Source of the DNA: an uncultured beta proteobacterium
Lineage (GTDB): Bacteria; Pseudomonadota; Gammaproteobacteria; Burkholderiales; Rhodocyclaceae
NCBI GenBank assembly: GCA_903848955.1
Contig: CAINHS010000007.1
Coordinates: 1 to 64,000, forward strand
Direction of reading: 5' to 3'
Length of the DNA: 64,000 bases
Shown here: in pieces, positions 1 to 8,777 of the stretch
Layout of the letters: each line of letters starts with the position of its first letter
Numbering within the stretch: position 1 is the stretch's first letter
Position numbers and translations under genes: made by a program
Notes under the pieces: model-generated
What the model was told of the DNA's origin: nothing
Seen by the model: the letters and a program-made list of their open reading frames with translations, nothing else
Database searches by the model: none

Positions 1-743
1 GCCGTCGCTGCCGCTGCCGAGGTACTGAAAGCCGGCGTCGCCCCGGCCGGATTGGTTACCGTGGCATAGACGTCCCAGGTGTTCGCCGCCGTCTTGACGA
101 AATACGTCGAGTAGGTGTGCGGATTGCCGATGCTGTCGTAGATGGTGACCGCCGTCGATTGATTGTAGGACGTCGGAACGGCGTAATTGAAGGTTGCCGT
201 GACCGGCACCGCGACGCGTGAGTCGAGGTTGACGTTGGCCTGCACGCCGCTCGCGCCGACGCTGCCTCCGGTGCGCTGGGGCGCCCCCGACAGGCTTTGA
301 CTCGGGTCGAACAGGCGCAGCGGCACGAGCGAGCCGCCGGACGAGACATTGCCATTGACCGCCATGATGCCCTTGAGCTGCAAGCCCTGGGCATTGACGA
401 TGTAGCCGTCCTTGTCCAGGTTGAACTTGCCGCTGCGGGTGTAGTTGGTACCGCCCGAACCGTCGTCCACCTGGAAGAAGCCGCCGCCATTGATGGCGAC
501 GTCCAGCGGATTGTTGGTGACCGTGATGTTGCCCTGGGTGAATTGCTGTGCGACCGCGGCTACCCGCGCTCCCAGACCGACCGGCGCCGTTCCGGCGCCG
601 CTCAGCGAGGCGGCGAAGACGTCGGCGAATTCGATCGCGCCCGACTTGTAGCCGACGGTATTGGAGTTGGAAATGTTGTTGCCGATGGTGTCCAACGCCT
701 TGGAAGACGTGTTCAGTCCGCTTAATGCCTGTTGAAAGCCCAT
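1..743 (-). CDS. flgE: flagellar hook protein FlgE (N-terminal part; C-terminus lies beyond the window start)
   Basis: Minus-strand reading from ATG at 743: MGFQQALSGLNTSSKALDTIGNNISNSNTVGYKSG, the canonical N-terminus of hook proteins; frame open to the window edge; next to flgD. Confidence 0.93.
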   Translation of the reverse strand, partial: MGFQQALSGLNTSSKALDTIGNNISNSNTVGYKSGAIEFADVFAASLSGAGTAPVGLGARVAAVAQQFTQGNITVTNNPLDVAINGGGFFQVDDGSGGTNYTRSGKFNLDKDGYIVNAQGLQLKGIMAVNGNVSSGGSLVPLRLFDPSQSLSGAPQRTGGSVGASGVQANVNLDSRVAVPVTATFNYAVPTSYNQSTAVTIYDSIGNPHTYSTYFVKTAANTWDVYATVTNPAGATPAFSTSAAAAT

Positions 744-756
744 GATCTACTCCTGC

Positions 757-1434
757 TCAGAAAATTTGTTTGACGTCGTTCAGGGTGAACAAGCCCAGAG
801 ACCCGAGATTCAAGGTCGAGCCCTGGCTGCTCTGGTTGATGTTCTGCACGGCCGCAAGCTGCAGCGCCGTTGCCGTGACAGCCTTGTTTCCCTGCGTCGC
901 CGTCACGGAAATGCTGTAAGTGCCATTCACCGCCTGCACCCCGGCGCTGTTCTTGCCGTCCCAAGTGAAGTCATGCACCCCGGCGTCGAGCTTGCCCAGG
1001 TCCATGGCCGCCATCACGATCCCGTTGGCATCCTTGATGGTGACGGTCACCTGGTCGGCATTGGCGCCGAGTTCGACGCCGCCCAAGGCACCGGCGGTGC
1101 CCAGTTCGAGACCGCTGCCGGCGACCATCACCTGATGTCCGACCAGCGCCGCCGCCTGCAGGGACTGCGAGTTCACGCTGGAAGAGACGAGTTTTTGCAG
1201 CGTGGCATTGAGTTGAGTGATGCCATCCACGGTGCTGATCTGCGCCAGTTGCGAGGTCATCTGGGCGTTGTCCATCGGATTCAGCGGATCCTGATTTTTC
1301 AGCTGCGTGGTCAGCAGCTTGAGGAATCGATCCTGCGAGGCAACTGCCGCGCTGACGGTTTTCGATCCCGTGCCGTTGGCCGCATCCACCAGCGCCTGAG
1401 TCGCCGCATTGCCCGTCGTTACAGTGCTTACCAT
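757..1434 (-). CDS. flgD: flagellar hook capping protein FlgD
   Basis: FLKLLTTQLKNQDPLNPMDNAQMTSQLAQISTVDGI motif; position between flgE and flgC. Confidence 0.95.
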   Translation of the reverse strand: MVSTVTTGNAATQALVDAANGTGSKTVSAAVASQDRFLKLLTTQLKNQDPLNPMDNAQMTSQLAQISTVDGITQLNATLQKLVSSSVNSQSLQAAALVGHQVMVAGSGLELGTAGALGGVELGANADQVTVTIKDANGIVMAAMDLGKLDAGVHDFTWDGKNSAGVQAVNGTYSISVTATQGNKAVTATALQLAAVQNINQSSQGSTLNLGSLGLFTLNDVKQIF

Positions 1435-1454
1435 CTCATTTCTCCCGGAAAGTC

Positions 1455-1856
1455 CTATTGCCCGATCGCCAGCGTTTTCTGCATCAGCGACTTGGCGGTA
1501 TTCATTACTTCGACATTGTTCTGATACGAACGCGAAGCGGAAATCATGTTGACCATCTCATCGACCACATTCACATTCGGCAGGGCGACGTAGCCCTGAC
1601 CGTCGGCTGCGGGATTCTTCGGGTCGAAACTCATGCGCAGCGGTGCCGCGCTATCGACCACCTGCGTCACCCGCACACCGATGCCGCCGCCTTCGACCGG
1701 CGTCGCCTTGAACACCACCTGCTTGGCGCGGTAGGGCTGACCGTCGGCACCCACCACGCTGTCGGCGTTGGCGAGGTTGCTGGCCACCGCGTTGAGGCGG
1801 GCCGACTGCGCGGTAAGCGCCGATCCGGCAATGGAAAAAATATTCGACAGGCCCAT
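1455..1856 (-). CDS. flgC: flagellar basal-body rod protein FlgC
   Basis: [28 protein letters not shown] and C-terminal [32 protein letters not shown]. Confidence 0.96.
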   Translation of the reverse strand: MGLSNIFSIAGSALTAQSARLNAVASNLANADSVVGADGQPYRAKQVVFKATPVEGGGIGVRVTQVVDSAAPLRMSFDPKNPAADGQGYVALPNVNVVDEMVNMISASRSYQNNVEVMNTAKSLMQKTLAIGQ

Positions 1857-1868
1857 GTCTGCCTCCGC

Positions 1869-2279
1869 TTACGGGGTGTTCTGCATGGCCGTCTGCAGGG
1901 TGCTCAGATCACCGCGGATAAAGGTGAGCAAGGCTTCCATGTGCAGGGCATTGTCGGCAAACGCCGCACGTTCGACGTCCATGTTCACGGTGTTGCCGTC
2001 GGCGTTGGGCTGGTACTCGGTGCGATACTTGACGGCAGCGCCCGGCAACTGTCCGGGTTCGCTGCCCAGATGGCGCGCGGACGTCCTGGCCAGGCCGAGA
2101 CCGCCCTCGCTGCGACCGGCGAGAACTCCTTCAAGCGTTCCCTTGAAATCGATGTCGCGGGCCTTGAAGTTCGGCGTATCCGCATTGGCGATGTTCGAAG
2201 CGAGCAGTTCCTGGCGATACGCCCGCATATTGAGGGCCGTACGCTGAACCTGAAGCTGGGAATCGATTCGGTCTATCAC
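1869..2279 (-). CDS. flgB: flagellar basal-body rod protein FlgB
   Basis: VIDRIDSQLQVQRTALNMRAYRQELLASNIANADTPNFKARDIDFK; probable GTG start at 2279 gives a normal FlgB length of 136 aa. The longer listed ORF start (2651) is unlikely. Confidence 0.92.
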   Translation of the reverse strand: MIDRIDSQLQVQRTALNMRAYRQELLASNIANADTPNFKARDIDFKGTLEGVLAGRSEGGLGLARTSARHLGSEPGQLPGAAVKYRTEYQPNADGNTVNMDVERAAFADNALHMEALLTFIRGDLSTLQTAMQNTP

Positions 2280-2514
2280 GGTAGAAATCGGAGATCGCGA
2301 GTTAGGGTACGGACAGTAATGCAGCATCCGTGCCATAGTCCTAGCAGCCCGCAGCCAGCGGCCTACAAGGCGGCACGGCGCGCTGCAGGCGGCAAGCACG
2401 GCACGGCACTCGGCAAATCTTGCCGCCCGGCAACCGCTTGCGGCGGAATTGAGGGGCCACTGAGTGGCTGCTGCAGGCATGGCCGCGCCGCGAGCTGTGG
2501 TTGAATGCCGGCTT

Positions 2515-3198
2515 ATGAGACTTCTTCCCTGCTTGCTTGCGGCGCTGCTGCTGATCGCCCCCGGTCCGCCTCTTCTTGCCGCCGATTCCCGGGCGATCCG
2601 CCAGGCCGTTGATGAGTTCCTGCAGAAGCAGACCAGGACCTTGCCCGGCAAAGCGACCTACAGCATCGGCACAATCGACGCCGAGCGCCTGGCCGGCACC
2701 TGCGAAAGTTTCGACGTGGCGCTGGACAGCGGCGCGCCGCCGTGGGGCAAGACCCGCGCAGCGGTGCGCTGCCATGGCGGCACATGGACGCTTCGGGTGC
2801 AGGTGCAGATTCGCGTCAGCGCCGAATATCTGGTGATCGCACGGGCCGTGAACGCCGGTCAGAAGCTGACAGAGGAAGACCTTGGCCGCCAGACCGGTGA
2901 ACTTTCCGATCTGCCGGCCAACGTGCTGATCGACAAGGAGCAGGCCGTGGGGCGCACGGCGATCGCTGCGCTGACCGCGGGGCGCCCGCTGCGCGCCGAC
3001 ATGCTGCGACAGGCAAACGCCGTGCAGCAGGGCCAAAGCGTAAGAATCCTGGGCACGGGCAGCGGCTTTCAAGTCACCAACGAGGGACGGGCGCTCTCCG
3101 GCGCCGCCGTTGGACAAGTCATTCAGGTGAGGCTAAACTCCGGTCAAATCTTGAGCGGGGTCGTGCGCGGCGATGGCACGGTAGAGGTAAGATTCTGA
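2515..3198 (+). CDS. flgA: flagellar P-ring assembly chaperone FlgA
   Basis: Signal peptide MRLLPCLLAALLLIAPGPPLLAA, SAF-like region ARAVNAGQKLTEEDLGRQTGELSDLPANVL and VQQGQSVRILGTGSGFQVTNEGRALS; divergent from flgB. Confidence 0.93.
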   Translation: MRLLPCLLAALLLIAPGPPLLAADSRAIRQAVDEFLQKQTRTLPGKATYSIGTIDAERLAGTCESFDVALDSGAPPWGKTRAAVRCHGGTWTLRVQVQIRVSAEYLVIARAVNAGQKLTEEDLGRQTGELSDLPANVLIDKEQAVGRTAIAALTAGRPLRADMLRQANAVQQGQSVRILGTGSGFQVTNEGRALSGAAVGQVIQVRLNSGQILSGVVRGDGTVEVRF

Positions 3199-3231
3199 TT
3201 TAATTTGAAATAACACTGATTCAGGATTGCT

Positions 3232-3258
3232 TAAAGTTATCCGCAAACATGCCGTAAA
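3232..3258 (+). promoter_or_regulatory. sigma28 (FliA) promoter for flgMN
   Basis: TAAAGTTA - 11 nt (TCCGCAAACAT) - GCCGTAAA, close to the TAAAGTTT-N11-GCCGATAA consensus, 38 bp upstream of the flgM ATG. Confidence 0.8.
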
Positions 3259-3296
3259 CGCTAGTAGACGCTGCATACACAACGGAAACACACGCC

Positions 3297-3608
3297 ATGA
3301 AGATCGACAACTCTGCCAAGACTATCGGCTCCGTACAAAACCCGGTCGGTTCCCGTGCTGCCGCAACCGGCGCCACGGCAACGGCCGTCAAACCGGGCCC
3401 TGCCCCGGGCGGACAGTCGTCTACAGTGGTTTCGGCGACGATGAATGCCGTGAGCGGCTCCGAAGCGGTATTCGATTCGCAGAAGGTCGCCGAGATTCGA
3501 CAGGCAATCAGCGAAGGACGCTTCAAGATCAACCCCGAGCGGATCGCCGATGGCTTGATCAGCAGCGTCCGCGAAATGCTTGGCCAGAATCGCCAACCCA
3601 CGCAATAG
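3297..3608 (+). CDS. flgM: anti-sigma28 factor FlgM
   Basis: MKIDNS start; C-terminal VFDSQKVAEIRQAISEGRFKINPERIADGLISSVREML typical of FlgM. Confidence 0.95.
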   Translation: MKIDNSAKTIGSVQNPVGSRAAATGATATAVKPGPAPGGQSSTVVSATMNAVSGSEAVFDSQKVAEIRQAISEGRFKINPERIADGLISSVREMLGQNRQPTQ

Positions 3609-3643
3609 TGGGCACGGCCGCCTGATTAGCGACTGACCCGTTC

Positions 3644-4114
3644 ATGTCAGTGGAATCATTGCCCGACTTGCTGGTCAGGGAACTCTCTGATTTGCGGCGC
3701 TTTTGCGCGCTGCTCGAGGAAGAGCGCAAGGTCCTCAGCGGCGCCCAGGCCGACCGCCTGCACGATATCGCCGACGAGAAGTTTTCACTCGCCGGGCAGT
3801 TGAGCCAGTTCGAGACGCGGCGCGATGCGCTGCTGGCCAGAAGCGGTTTCGAAAAAGGCCGGCGCGGGATCGAGGCATGGCTGGCCAGCCTGCCCGAGGC
3901 CGAGACCGAGCGACGCCGGTGGGAAGAACTGCTGAAACTGGCGATTCAGGCGCAGCAGGATAACGAGGCCAACGGCAGGTTGATCAACCTGCTGCTGCAG
4001 CAGAACCAGGAAGCGCTGTCAGTGCTGCTGTCGAACGGTACCGAATCCATCTACGGCACCGACGGCCAACCGCAAGGGCCGGTTGCAGCAAAACGCTCTT
4101 TCGGCGCAGTCTGA
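3644..4114 (+). CDS. flgN: flagellar export chaperone FlgN
   Basis: Helical ~156 aa protein directly downstream of flgM; LRRFCALLEEERKVLSGAQADRLHDIADEK and NGRLINLLLQQNQEALSVL. Confidence 0.88.
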   Translation: MSVESLPDLLVRELSDLRRFCALLEEERKVLSGAQADRLHDIADEKFSLAGQLSQFETRRDALLARSGFEKGRRGIEAWLASLPEAETERRRWEELLKLAIQAQQDNEANGRLINLLLQQNQEALSVLLSNGTESIYGTDGQPQGPVAAKRSFGAV

Positions 4115-4180
4115 GCTTCAGCGCAAGAAGTCACTACCGGCTGCGCCGCCGGACGCCGGAAAGCCCTTTGTTGCCTGTTC

Positions 4181-4975
4181 TCAGTTACCCGGGATCGGCA
4201 CTTCCACAGCATTGTCGGGATTACGCGATTCAATCGTGATCGCCACCCGGCGATTGCGCTGACGGCCCTCGGCCGTGGCATTGTCGGCCAGCGGCCGCTG
4301 CTCGGCGTAACCCGTTGCGGTCAGGCGCCGTCCATCCACTCCGGTCTCGATGAACAGCCGCACCACGCTCGATGCGCGCATTCCGGAAAGTTCCCAGTTG
4401 GAAGGGAACTGCGCCGTACTGATCGGCGTGTTGTCGGTGTGTCCCTCGACAATGATCGGGAAGTCGGTCGGTGCCAGAATCTGCGCAACCGCCGCCAGGG
4501 CACGCACCGCACCCAGATCAAGACGGGCATCGCCGGGAGCAAACAGCACGCTGGCATTGATATCGACTGTGATCCCCAACGCGCCTTCCGTCACCTTGAC
4601 CTTGCCCTCATCGACCAGCGGCGCCAAGGCCTTGTTGAGTTCCTTGGCCATGTTGCGCAGACGTTCCCGCTTGACGACCTGCATTGCGTCGGTCTTGGCG
4701 TTCTGCAACAGGCGCTTGGTCGGCATGGGGGCGGACGTGCCGGGACTGATCCCCGGCTGACTGGCGGGCGACATGCCGGGATCGCTGCGGAATGCCGAAC
4801 TGATCGAATCCGACATGATGCGGTACTTGCCCTCGTTGATTGACGACAGCGCATACATCACCACAAAGAATGCGAACAGCAGGGTGATGAAGTCGGCGTA
4901 GGACACCAGCCAGCGCTCGTGGTTCTCGTGCTCGTCGCCCTCGCGGCGGCGACGGCGGCGGCCGTAGTGCGCCAT
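4181..4975 (-). CDS. motD: flagellar motor protein MotD (MotB/OmpA-like stator)
   Basis: RWLVSYADFITLLFAFFVVMYALSSINEGKYR TM segment plus OmpA-like VEGHTDNTPIS; adjacent to a MotA-type gene. Confidence 0.92.
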   Translation of the reverse strand: MAHYGRRRRRREGDEHENHERWLVSYADFITLLFAFFVVMYALSSINEGKYRIMSDSISSAFRSDPGMSPASQPGISPGTSAPMPTKRLLQNAKTDAMQVVKRERLRNMAKELNKALAPLVDEGKVKVTEGALGITVDINASVLFAPGDARLDLGAVRALAAVAQILAPTDFPIIVEGHTDNTPISTAQFPSNWELSGMRASSVVRLFIETGVDGRRLTATGYAEQRPLADNATAEGRQRNRRVAITIESRNPDNAVEVPIPGN

Positions 4976-5715
4976 CAGCCGAGGTAACCTTGCAAGCGGC
5001 TTTCGATGATCCGCGGATTGTCGCCATTGGCGATGCCGACCAGTCCATCGACCAGCATCTCACGCATGGTAACCAGGCGGCCGATGTTGGCCATCAGTTT
5101 CTTGGCTACAGGCAGAAAGATCAGGTTGGCGGCGCCGACACCGTAGATCGTCGCGACGAATGCAACGGCGATGCCACTGCCCAGCTTTGCCGGATCGGAC
5201 AGGTTTTCCATGACATGGATGAGGCCCATGACCGCACCCAGAATACCGATGGTGGGCGAATAGCCTCCGGCTGATTCCCACACCCGCGAAGCCAGTTTCA
5301 GATTGGCTTCATAGGCACTGATTTCAACTTCCAGGACCTCGCGCAAACGCTCCGGCTCGGCACCATCGACCAGGAGTTGCAATCCCTTGGTGGCGAAAGG
5401 ATCGGAAAGAGAGGCAATCTGCGCCTCGAGGGCCAGCAGTCCTTCCTTGCGTGCGATCTGGCTCCAGCGCCCGAGGTCATTGATGAGCCCGTTCGGGTCC
5501 AACACCGGCGGGAAGAAGACCCAGCTGCCCATTCTCATTCCTGTCATGAACACCGGCAGGGGGCTTTGCAGCATCACCGCGCCCAATGTGCCGCCGAGCA
5601 CGATCAGCATGGCGGTTGGCTGGATCAGGGAGCCGACGTGGCCGCCTTCCAGCACCTGGCCGACAACGATGGCGGCAAGTCCGAGTGCCAGGCCGGCAAC
5701 GCTGATCTTGTCCAT
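4975..5715 (-). CDS. motC: flagellar motor protein MotC (MotA-like)
   Basis: MotA/ExbB family: PTAMLIVLGGTLGAVMLQSP and YSPTIGILGAVMGLIHVMENL; stop/start overlap with motD. Confidence 0.92.
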   Translation of the reverse strand: MDKISVAGLALGLAAIVVGQVLEGGHVGSLIQPTAMLIVLGGTLGAVMLQSPLPVFMTGMRMGSWVFFPPVLDPNGLINDLGRWSQIARKEGLLALEAQIASLSDPFATKGLQLLVDGAEPERLREVLEVEISAYEANLKLASRVWESAGGYSPTIGILGAVMGLIHVMENLSDPAKLGSGIAVAFVATIYGVGAANLIFLPVAKKLMANIGRLVTMREMLVDGLVGIANGDNPRIIESRLQGYLG

Positions 5716-5720
5716 GGTCT

Positions 5721-6485
5721 TCAGTTACCGCCTGGCGCCGGCTTGCGGCCACGGCGCGCCTTGCTCAGCGGCTTGTCCTCGCCGACCACCGCCGCCCGCA
5801 GACGGGCAATCGCCTGACTGTGCAGCTGGCATACCCGCGATTCCGTGACGCCCAGCACTTCACCGATCTCCCGCAGATTCAGATCCTGCTCATAGTACAG
5901 GGCCATGGTCACCTTTTCACGTTCCGGCAGGCTTTCGATGGCGCCTACCAGGACTTTGCGGGTACCCGCTTCCTCCAGCAGGGCGAGGGGATCAAGACCC
6001 GATGTCGGGCCGTGGCGCTCGAGAAAGTCATCGCCCTGGCCGTCAGTCAGGTCTTCCAGATAAAGCAGTTGATGGCCGCGCGCCTCGAGCAGCAGTTTCT
6101 GGTAATCGGCCAGACTGAGATCCAGAGCCGCGGCGAGTTCGCTCTCCGACGGCTGGCGCCCGTTTTCGTGCTCCAGTTTGTGAATCGCCGCCTCCACCCG
6201 CCGCATTTCACGGCGCGCACCGCGCGGCAGCCAGTCATTGTCGCGCAGGCCGTCCAGCATGGCGCCGCGGATCCGCTGCACGGCGTAGGTCTCGAACTGT
6301 GCGCCGAGCCCCTCCTCGTAGCGGCCCATGGCATCCAGCAAGCCGATCATCCCGTTCTGCACCAGGTCGTCGACTTCCACGCTCGCCGGCAGCTTCGCCA
6401 TCAGATGGAAGGCGACGCGCTTGACTAGGGGAACATATCTGGAAACGAGCTGCTCTTTGGCGAGCACGCCCTGTGCGGTGTACAT
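5721..6485 (-). CDS. fliA: RNA polymerase sigma factor FliA (sigma28)
   Basis: ELVSRYVPLVKRVAFHLMAKLPASVEVDDLVQNGMIGLLDA and EREKVTMALYYEQDLNLREIGEVLGVTESRVCQLHSQA. Confidence 0.97.
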   Translation of the reverse strand: MYTAQGVLAKEQLVSRYVPLVKRVAFHLMAKLPASVEVDDLVQNGMIGLLDAMGRYEEGLGAQFETYAVQRIRGAMLDGLRDNDWLPRGARREMRRVEAAIHKLEHENGRQPSESELAAALDLSLADYQKLLLEARGHQLLYLEDLTDGQGDDFLERHGPTSGLDPLALLEEAGTRKVLVGAIESLPEREKVTMALYYEQDLNLREIGEVLGVTESRVCQLHSQAIARLRAAVVGEDKPLSKARRGRKPAPGGN

Positions 6486-6520
6486 CGATTCGATCGAATA
6501 TTCCGTCTATGACCGAAGGA

Positions 6521-7369
6521 CTATACCACCGATTCCAGGCGCTTCGACGCGAACGCCGGCGCGCTTCGACGCGGCGCGGACGGGGCATCGAAAGAAAAAA
6601 ACCCGCCCCCGCCTGCGTCGGCAGAGGCAATGGGCAAACGGCTTTGCAGTGCATCCGCCAGATGATCGGTCAGGGGTACGCGGGAACTGCCGAGATAGTC
6701 GAGGCGAACCCCGAGATGCTCTCGTGCGGTGCGCCGCAGGTTGTCGAAAATCGCCAGCGCTTCGTCCTCGGACCTGGCGCGGGTGATCACCACCTGAAAA
6801 CCGTCGCGCCCCCGCTCGCTTGCCAGCCGCTTGATCAGCGAATAGGCGTGGGTAATCGCCGAACCCTGGGCCGCGAGCACCACCGCAATGTGCCTGGCCG
6901 CCGTCACCAGGGGTGAGACATGCCCGCCGCGCCTGGCGGCGCAATCGATGAGAACGAAGGAAGCGTCCTGCTGAATCTCGCGCAAAGCGGCGTTAAGGAC
7001 GCCGGCCGCAACAGCATCCAGATGCAGCAGTTCGTCGGCAAAACGGGAAGCCGCAACAACCCGCAGCAGCGGTGCTGCCGCCTGCATGATCTTGTGCAGC
7101 GGACGACTGCCTTCCACCATGTCCATCAGGTCATGGCGCAAGTCCATGCCGAGGGTGCCGAGCACGTTGTCCGGCCCGCGGTTCTCGTCGATGATCACCA
7201 CCCGATGTCCGGCGTGCGCCAATGCGGCCGCCGTTTGCGCCACCAGGGTGGTCCGCCCGCAGGCACCCCGCGCCGAAACGAAGGCAACCACCTGCGATGC
7301 CCGCGCGCCGAACAGCCGGCGCAAGCCGGCCGCCTGATCCCCGGCGGCGTGATGCAGCGCCTCAGGCAA
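6521..7369 (-). CDS. flhG: MinD-like ATPase FlhG (FleN)
   Basis: DQAAGLRR motif at the N-terminus, degenerate Walker A (RGACGRTTLV), VIDENRGPDNVLG; immediately 3' of flhF. Probable TTG start at 7369 overlapping the flhF stop. Confidence 0.88.
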   Translation of the reverse strand: MPEALHHAAGDQAAGLRRLFGARASQVVAFVSARGACGRTTLVAQTAAALAHAGHRVVIIDENRGPDNVLGTLGMDLRHDLMDMVEGSRPLHKIMQAAAPLLRVVAASRFADELLHLDAVAAGVLNAALREIQQDASFVLIDCAARRGGHVSPLVTAARHIAVVLAAQGSAITHAYSLIKRLASERGRDGFQVVITRARSEDEALAIFDNLRRTAREHLGVRLDYLGSSRVPLTDHLADALQSRLPIASADAGGGGFFSFDAPSAPRRSAPAFASKRLESVV

Positions 7370-8777
7370 AGGACGCTCCCAGCGCCGACGAGTTGCGCGG
7401 CGCGATGGCCAGCGCCACTTCTTCATCGCGCAGGCTGTGCGCGGTATCGACGGAAGCGGTTTTGAAGGCCCGGTGCAGCAGATAGTTGCGATTGGGCAGG
7501 TGCAGATCCTCGGGCACCCGCTGGCCGTTGGCAACATAGCTCAAGGTCAAGCCGTGCCGCACGATGCAGTCGAGCGCCGGGGCCAGCGCCGTGGCTTCAT
7601 CGACCTTGGTCATGATGCAGCCCGCCAGATCCTCGCCGGCGTAGGCGCGCACCACGTCGTCCAGCGTGTCGCCGCGGCAGCCGGCGTTGAGCAGCAGCAG
7701 CCGATTGACCTCCCCCGCGCGCATCAGCATCGCCGCCTGCTCGGCGACCATGCGATCCCGCTGGCTCATGCCGACGGTATCGATCAGGACCATGTGCTTG
7801 TCGCGCAGATCGGCCAGCGTGCGCCGCAAATCCTCACCGTCGCGCACCACGAACACGGGCACGCCGAGAATGCGGCCATAGATGCGCAGTTGTTCCTGCG
7901 CTCCGATGCGGTAGCCGTCCGTGGTCAGCAACGCCAGGCGGTCGGCGCCGTAGCGCACCACGCAGCGTGCGGCGAGTTTCGCCGTGGTGGTGGTCTTGCC
8001 CACTCCGGTCGGCCCGACAATGGCATACACGCCGCCCCGGTCTATGAAATCGGATTCCGTCGGCAAGGTGCGCAAGCGCCGATTCACCGCCGCCTTCAGC
8101 CACTTGCGGCCGTCATCGGGGTTCATGTCTTCGGGCAGGTCCTGTACCAGCCGTCGCGCCAGCTGACCGGAAAATCCGGCTTCGATCATCTCGCCCAGCA
8201 GCAAGGCCCGGGTCGGCGTCGCACGCGCCATTTCGCCCCAGGCGAAACCGGCCAACTGACGTTCGAGCAGACTCTTGATGATGCGCATTTCGTCTCTCAT
8301 CTGCGCAACTTCCGGCGCCGGATCGGCAGCAGGCTGAGCCGCCTTTTCAGCCGCCGAACGCAGCGAGTCGGCAACCTGGGCCGGCGACAGGACCTCCGCG
8401 CCGGCCGCTGGGCGCGGCGGCAGCGGACGCGGCGACGAGCGCGCCGGATCGGCGGCAGGAACCGCCTCGTACGGGCTCCAGGGACGTACCGCGGGCGCCT
8501 TCTTGCGCAACGCCGAGGACAGGGTCACGGTGTAATCCTCATCCGGCGCTGCGGGCCTCGCCGCAGGCGCTGACGGCACAGGCTCCGGCGCCGCGCTCGG
8601 GCGCGGCACGGCGGCCTGCCGCGAAATCGCATCAAGACTGTCAGGGGTCATGGCGACAATCTCGACACCGGTGCCCGACGGCTTGTTGGAAATCACCACG
8701 GCGTCAGGCCCGAATTCCTCTTTCACCCGGCGCAGACATTCCCGCGCGGATGCGCCAACGAAGCGTTTTACGGTCAT
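7362..8777 (-). CDS. flhF: flagellar biosynthesis SRP-like GTPase FlhF
   Basis: MTVKRFVGASARECLRRVKEEFGPDAVVISNK and GPTGVGKTTTTAKLAARCV SRP GTPase G1. Confidence 0.96.
   Translation of the reverse strand: MTVKRFVGASARECLRRVKEEFGPDAVVISNKPSGTGVEIVAMTPDSLDAISRQAAVPRPSAAPEPVPSAPAARPAAPDEDYTVTLSSALRKKAPAVRPWSPYEAVPAADPARSSPRPLPPRPAAGAEVLSPAQVADSLRSAAEKAAQPAADPAPEVAQMRDEMRIIKSLLERQLAGFAWGEMARATPTRALLLGEMIEAGFSGQLARRLVQDLPEDMNPDDGRKWLKAAVNRRLRTLPTESDFIDRGGVYAIVGPTGVGKTTTTAKLAARCVVRYGADRLALLTTDGYRIGAQEQLRIYGRILGVPVFVVRDGEDLRRTLADLRDKHMVLIDTVGMSQRDRMVAEQAAMLMRAGEVNRLLLLNAGCRGDTLDDVVRAYAGEDLAGCIMTKVDEATALAPALDCIVRHGLTLSYVANGQRVPEDLHLPNRNYLLHRAFKTASVDTAHSLRDEEVALAIAPRNSSALGASFA

Noticed and set aside
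1869-2651. 260-aa start for flgB given by the ORF track
   Set aside because: Extra N-terminus overlaps the divergent flgA and does not resemble FlgB; GTG at 2279 gives the normal length.
6521-7537. 338-aa start for flhG
   Set aside because: Upstream 56 aa overlap flhF and are Cys/Pro-rich shadow sequence; the DQAAGLR motif should be near the true N-terminus.
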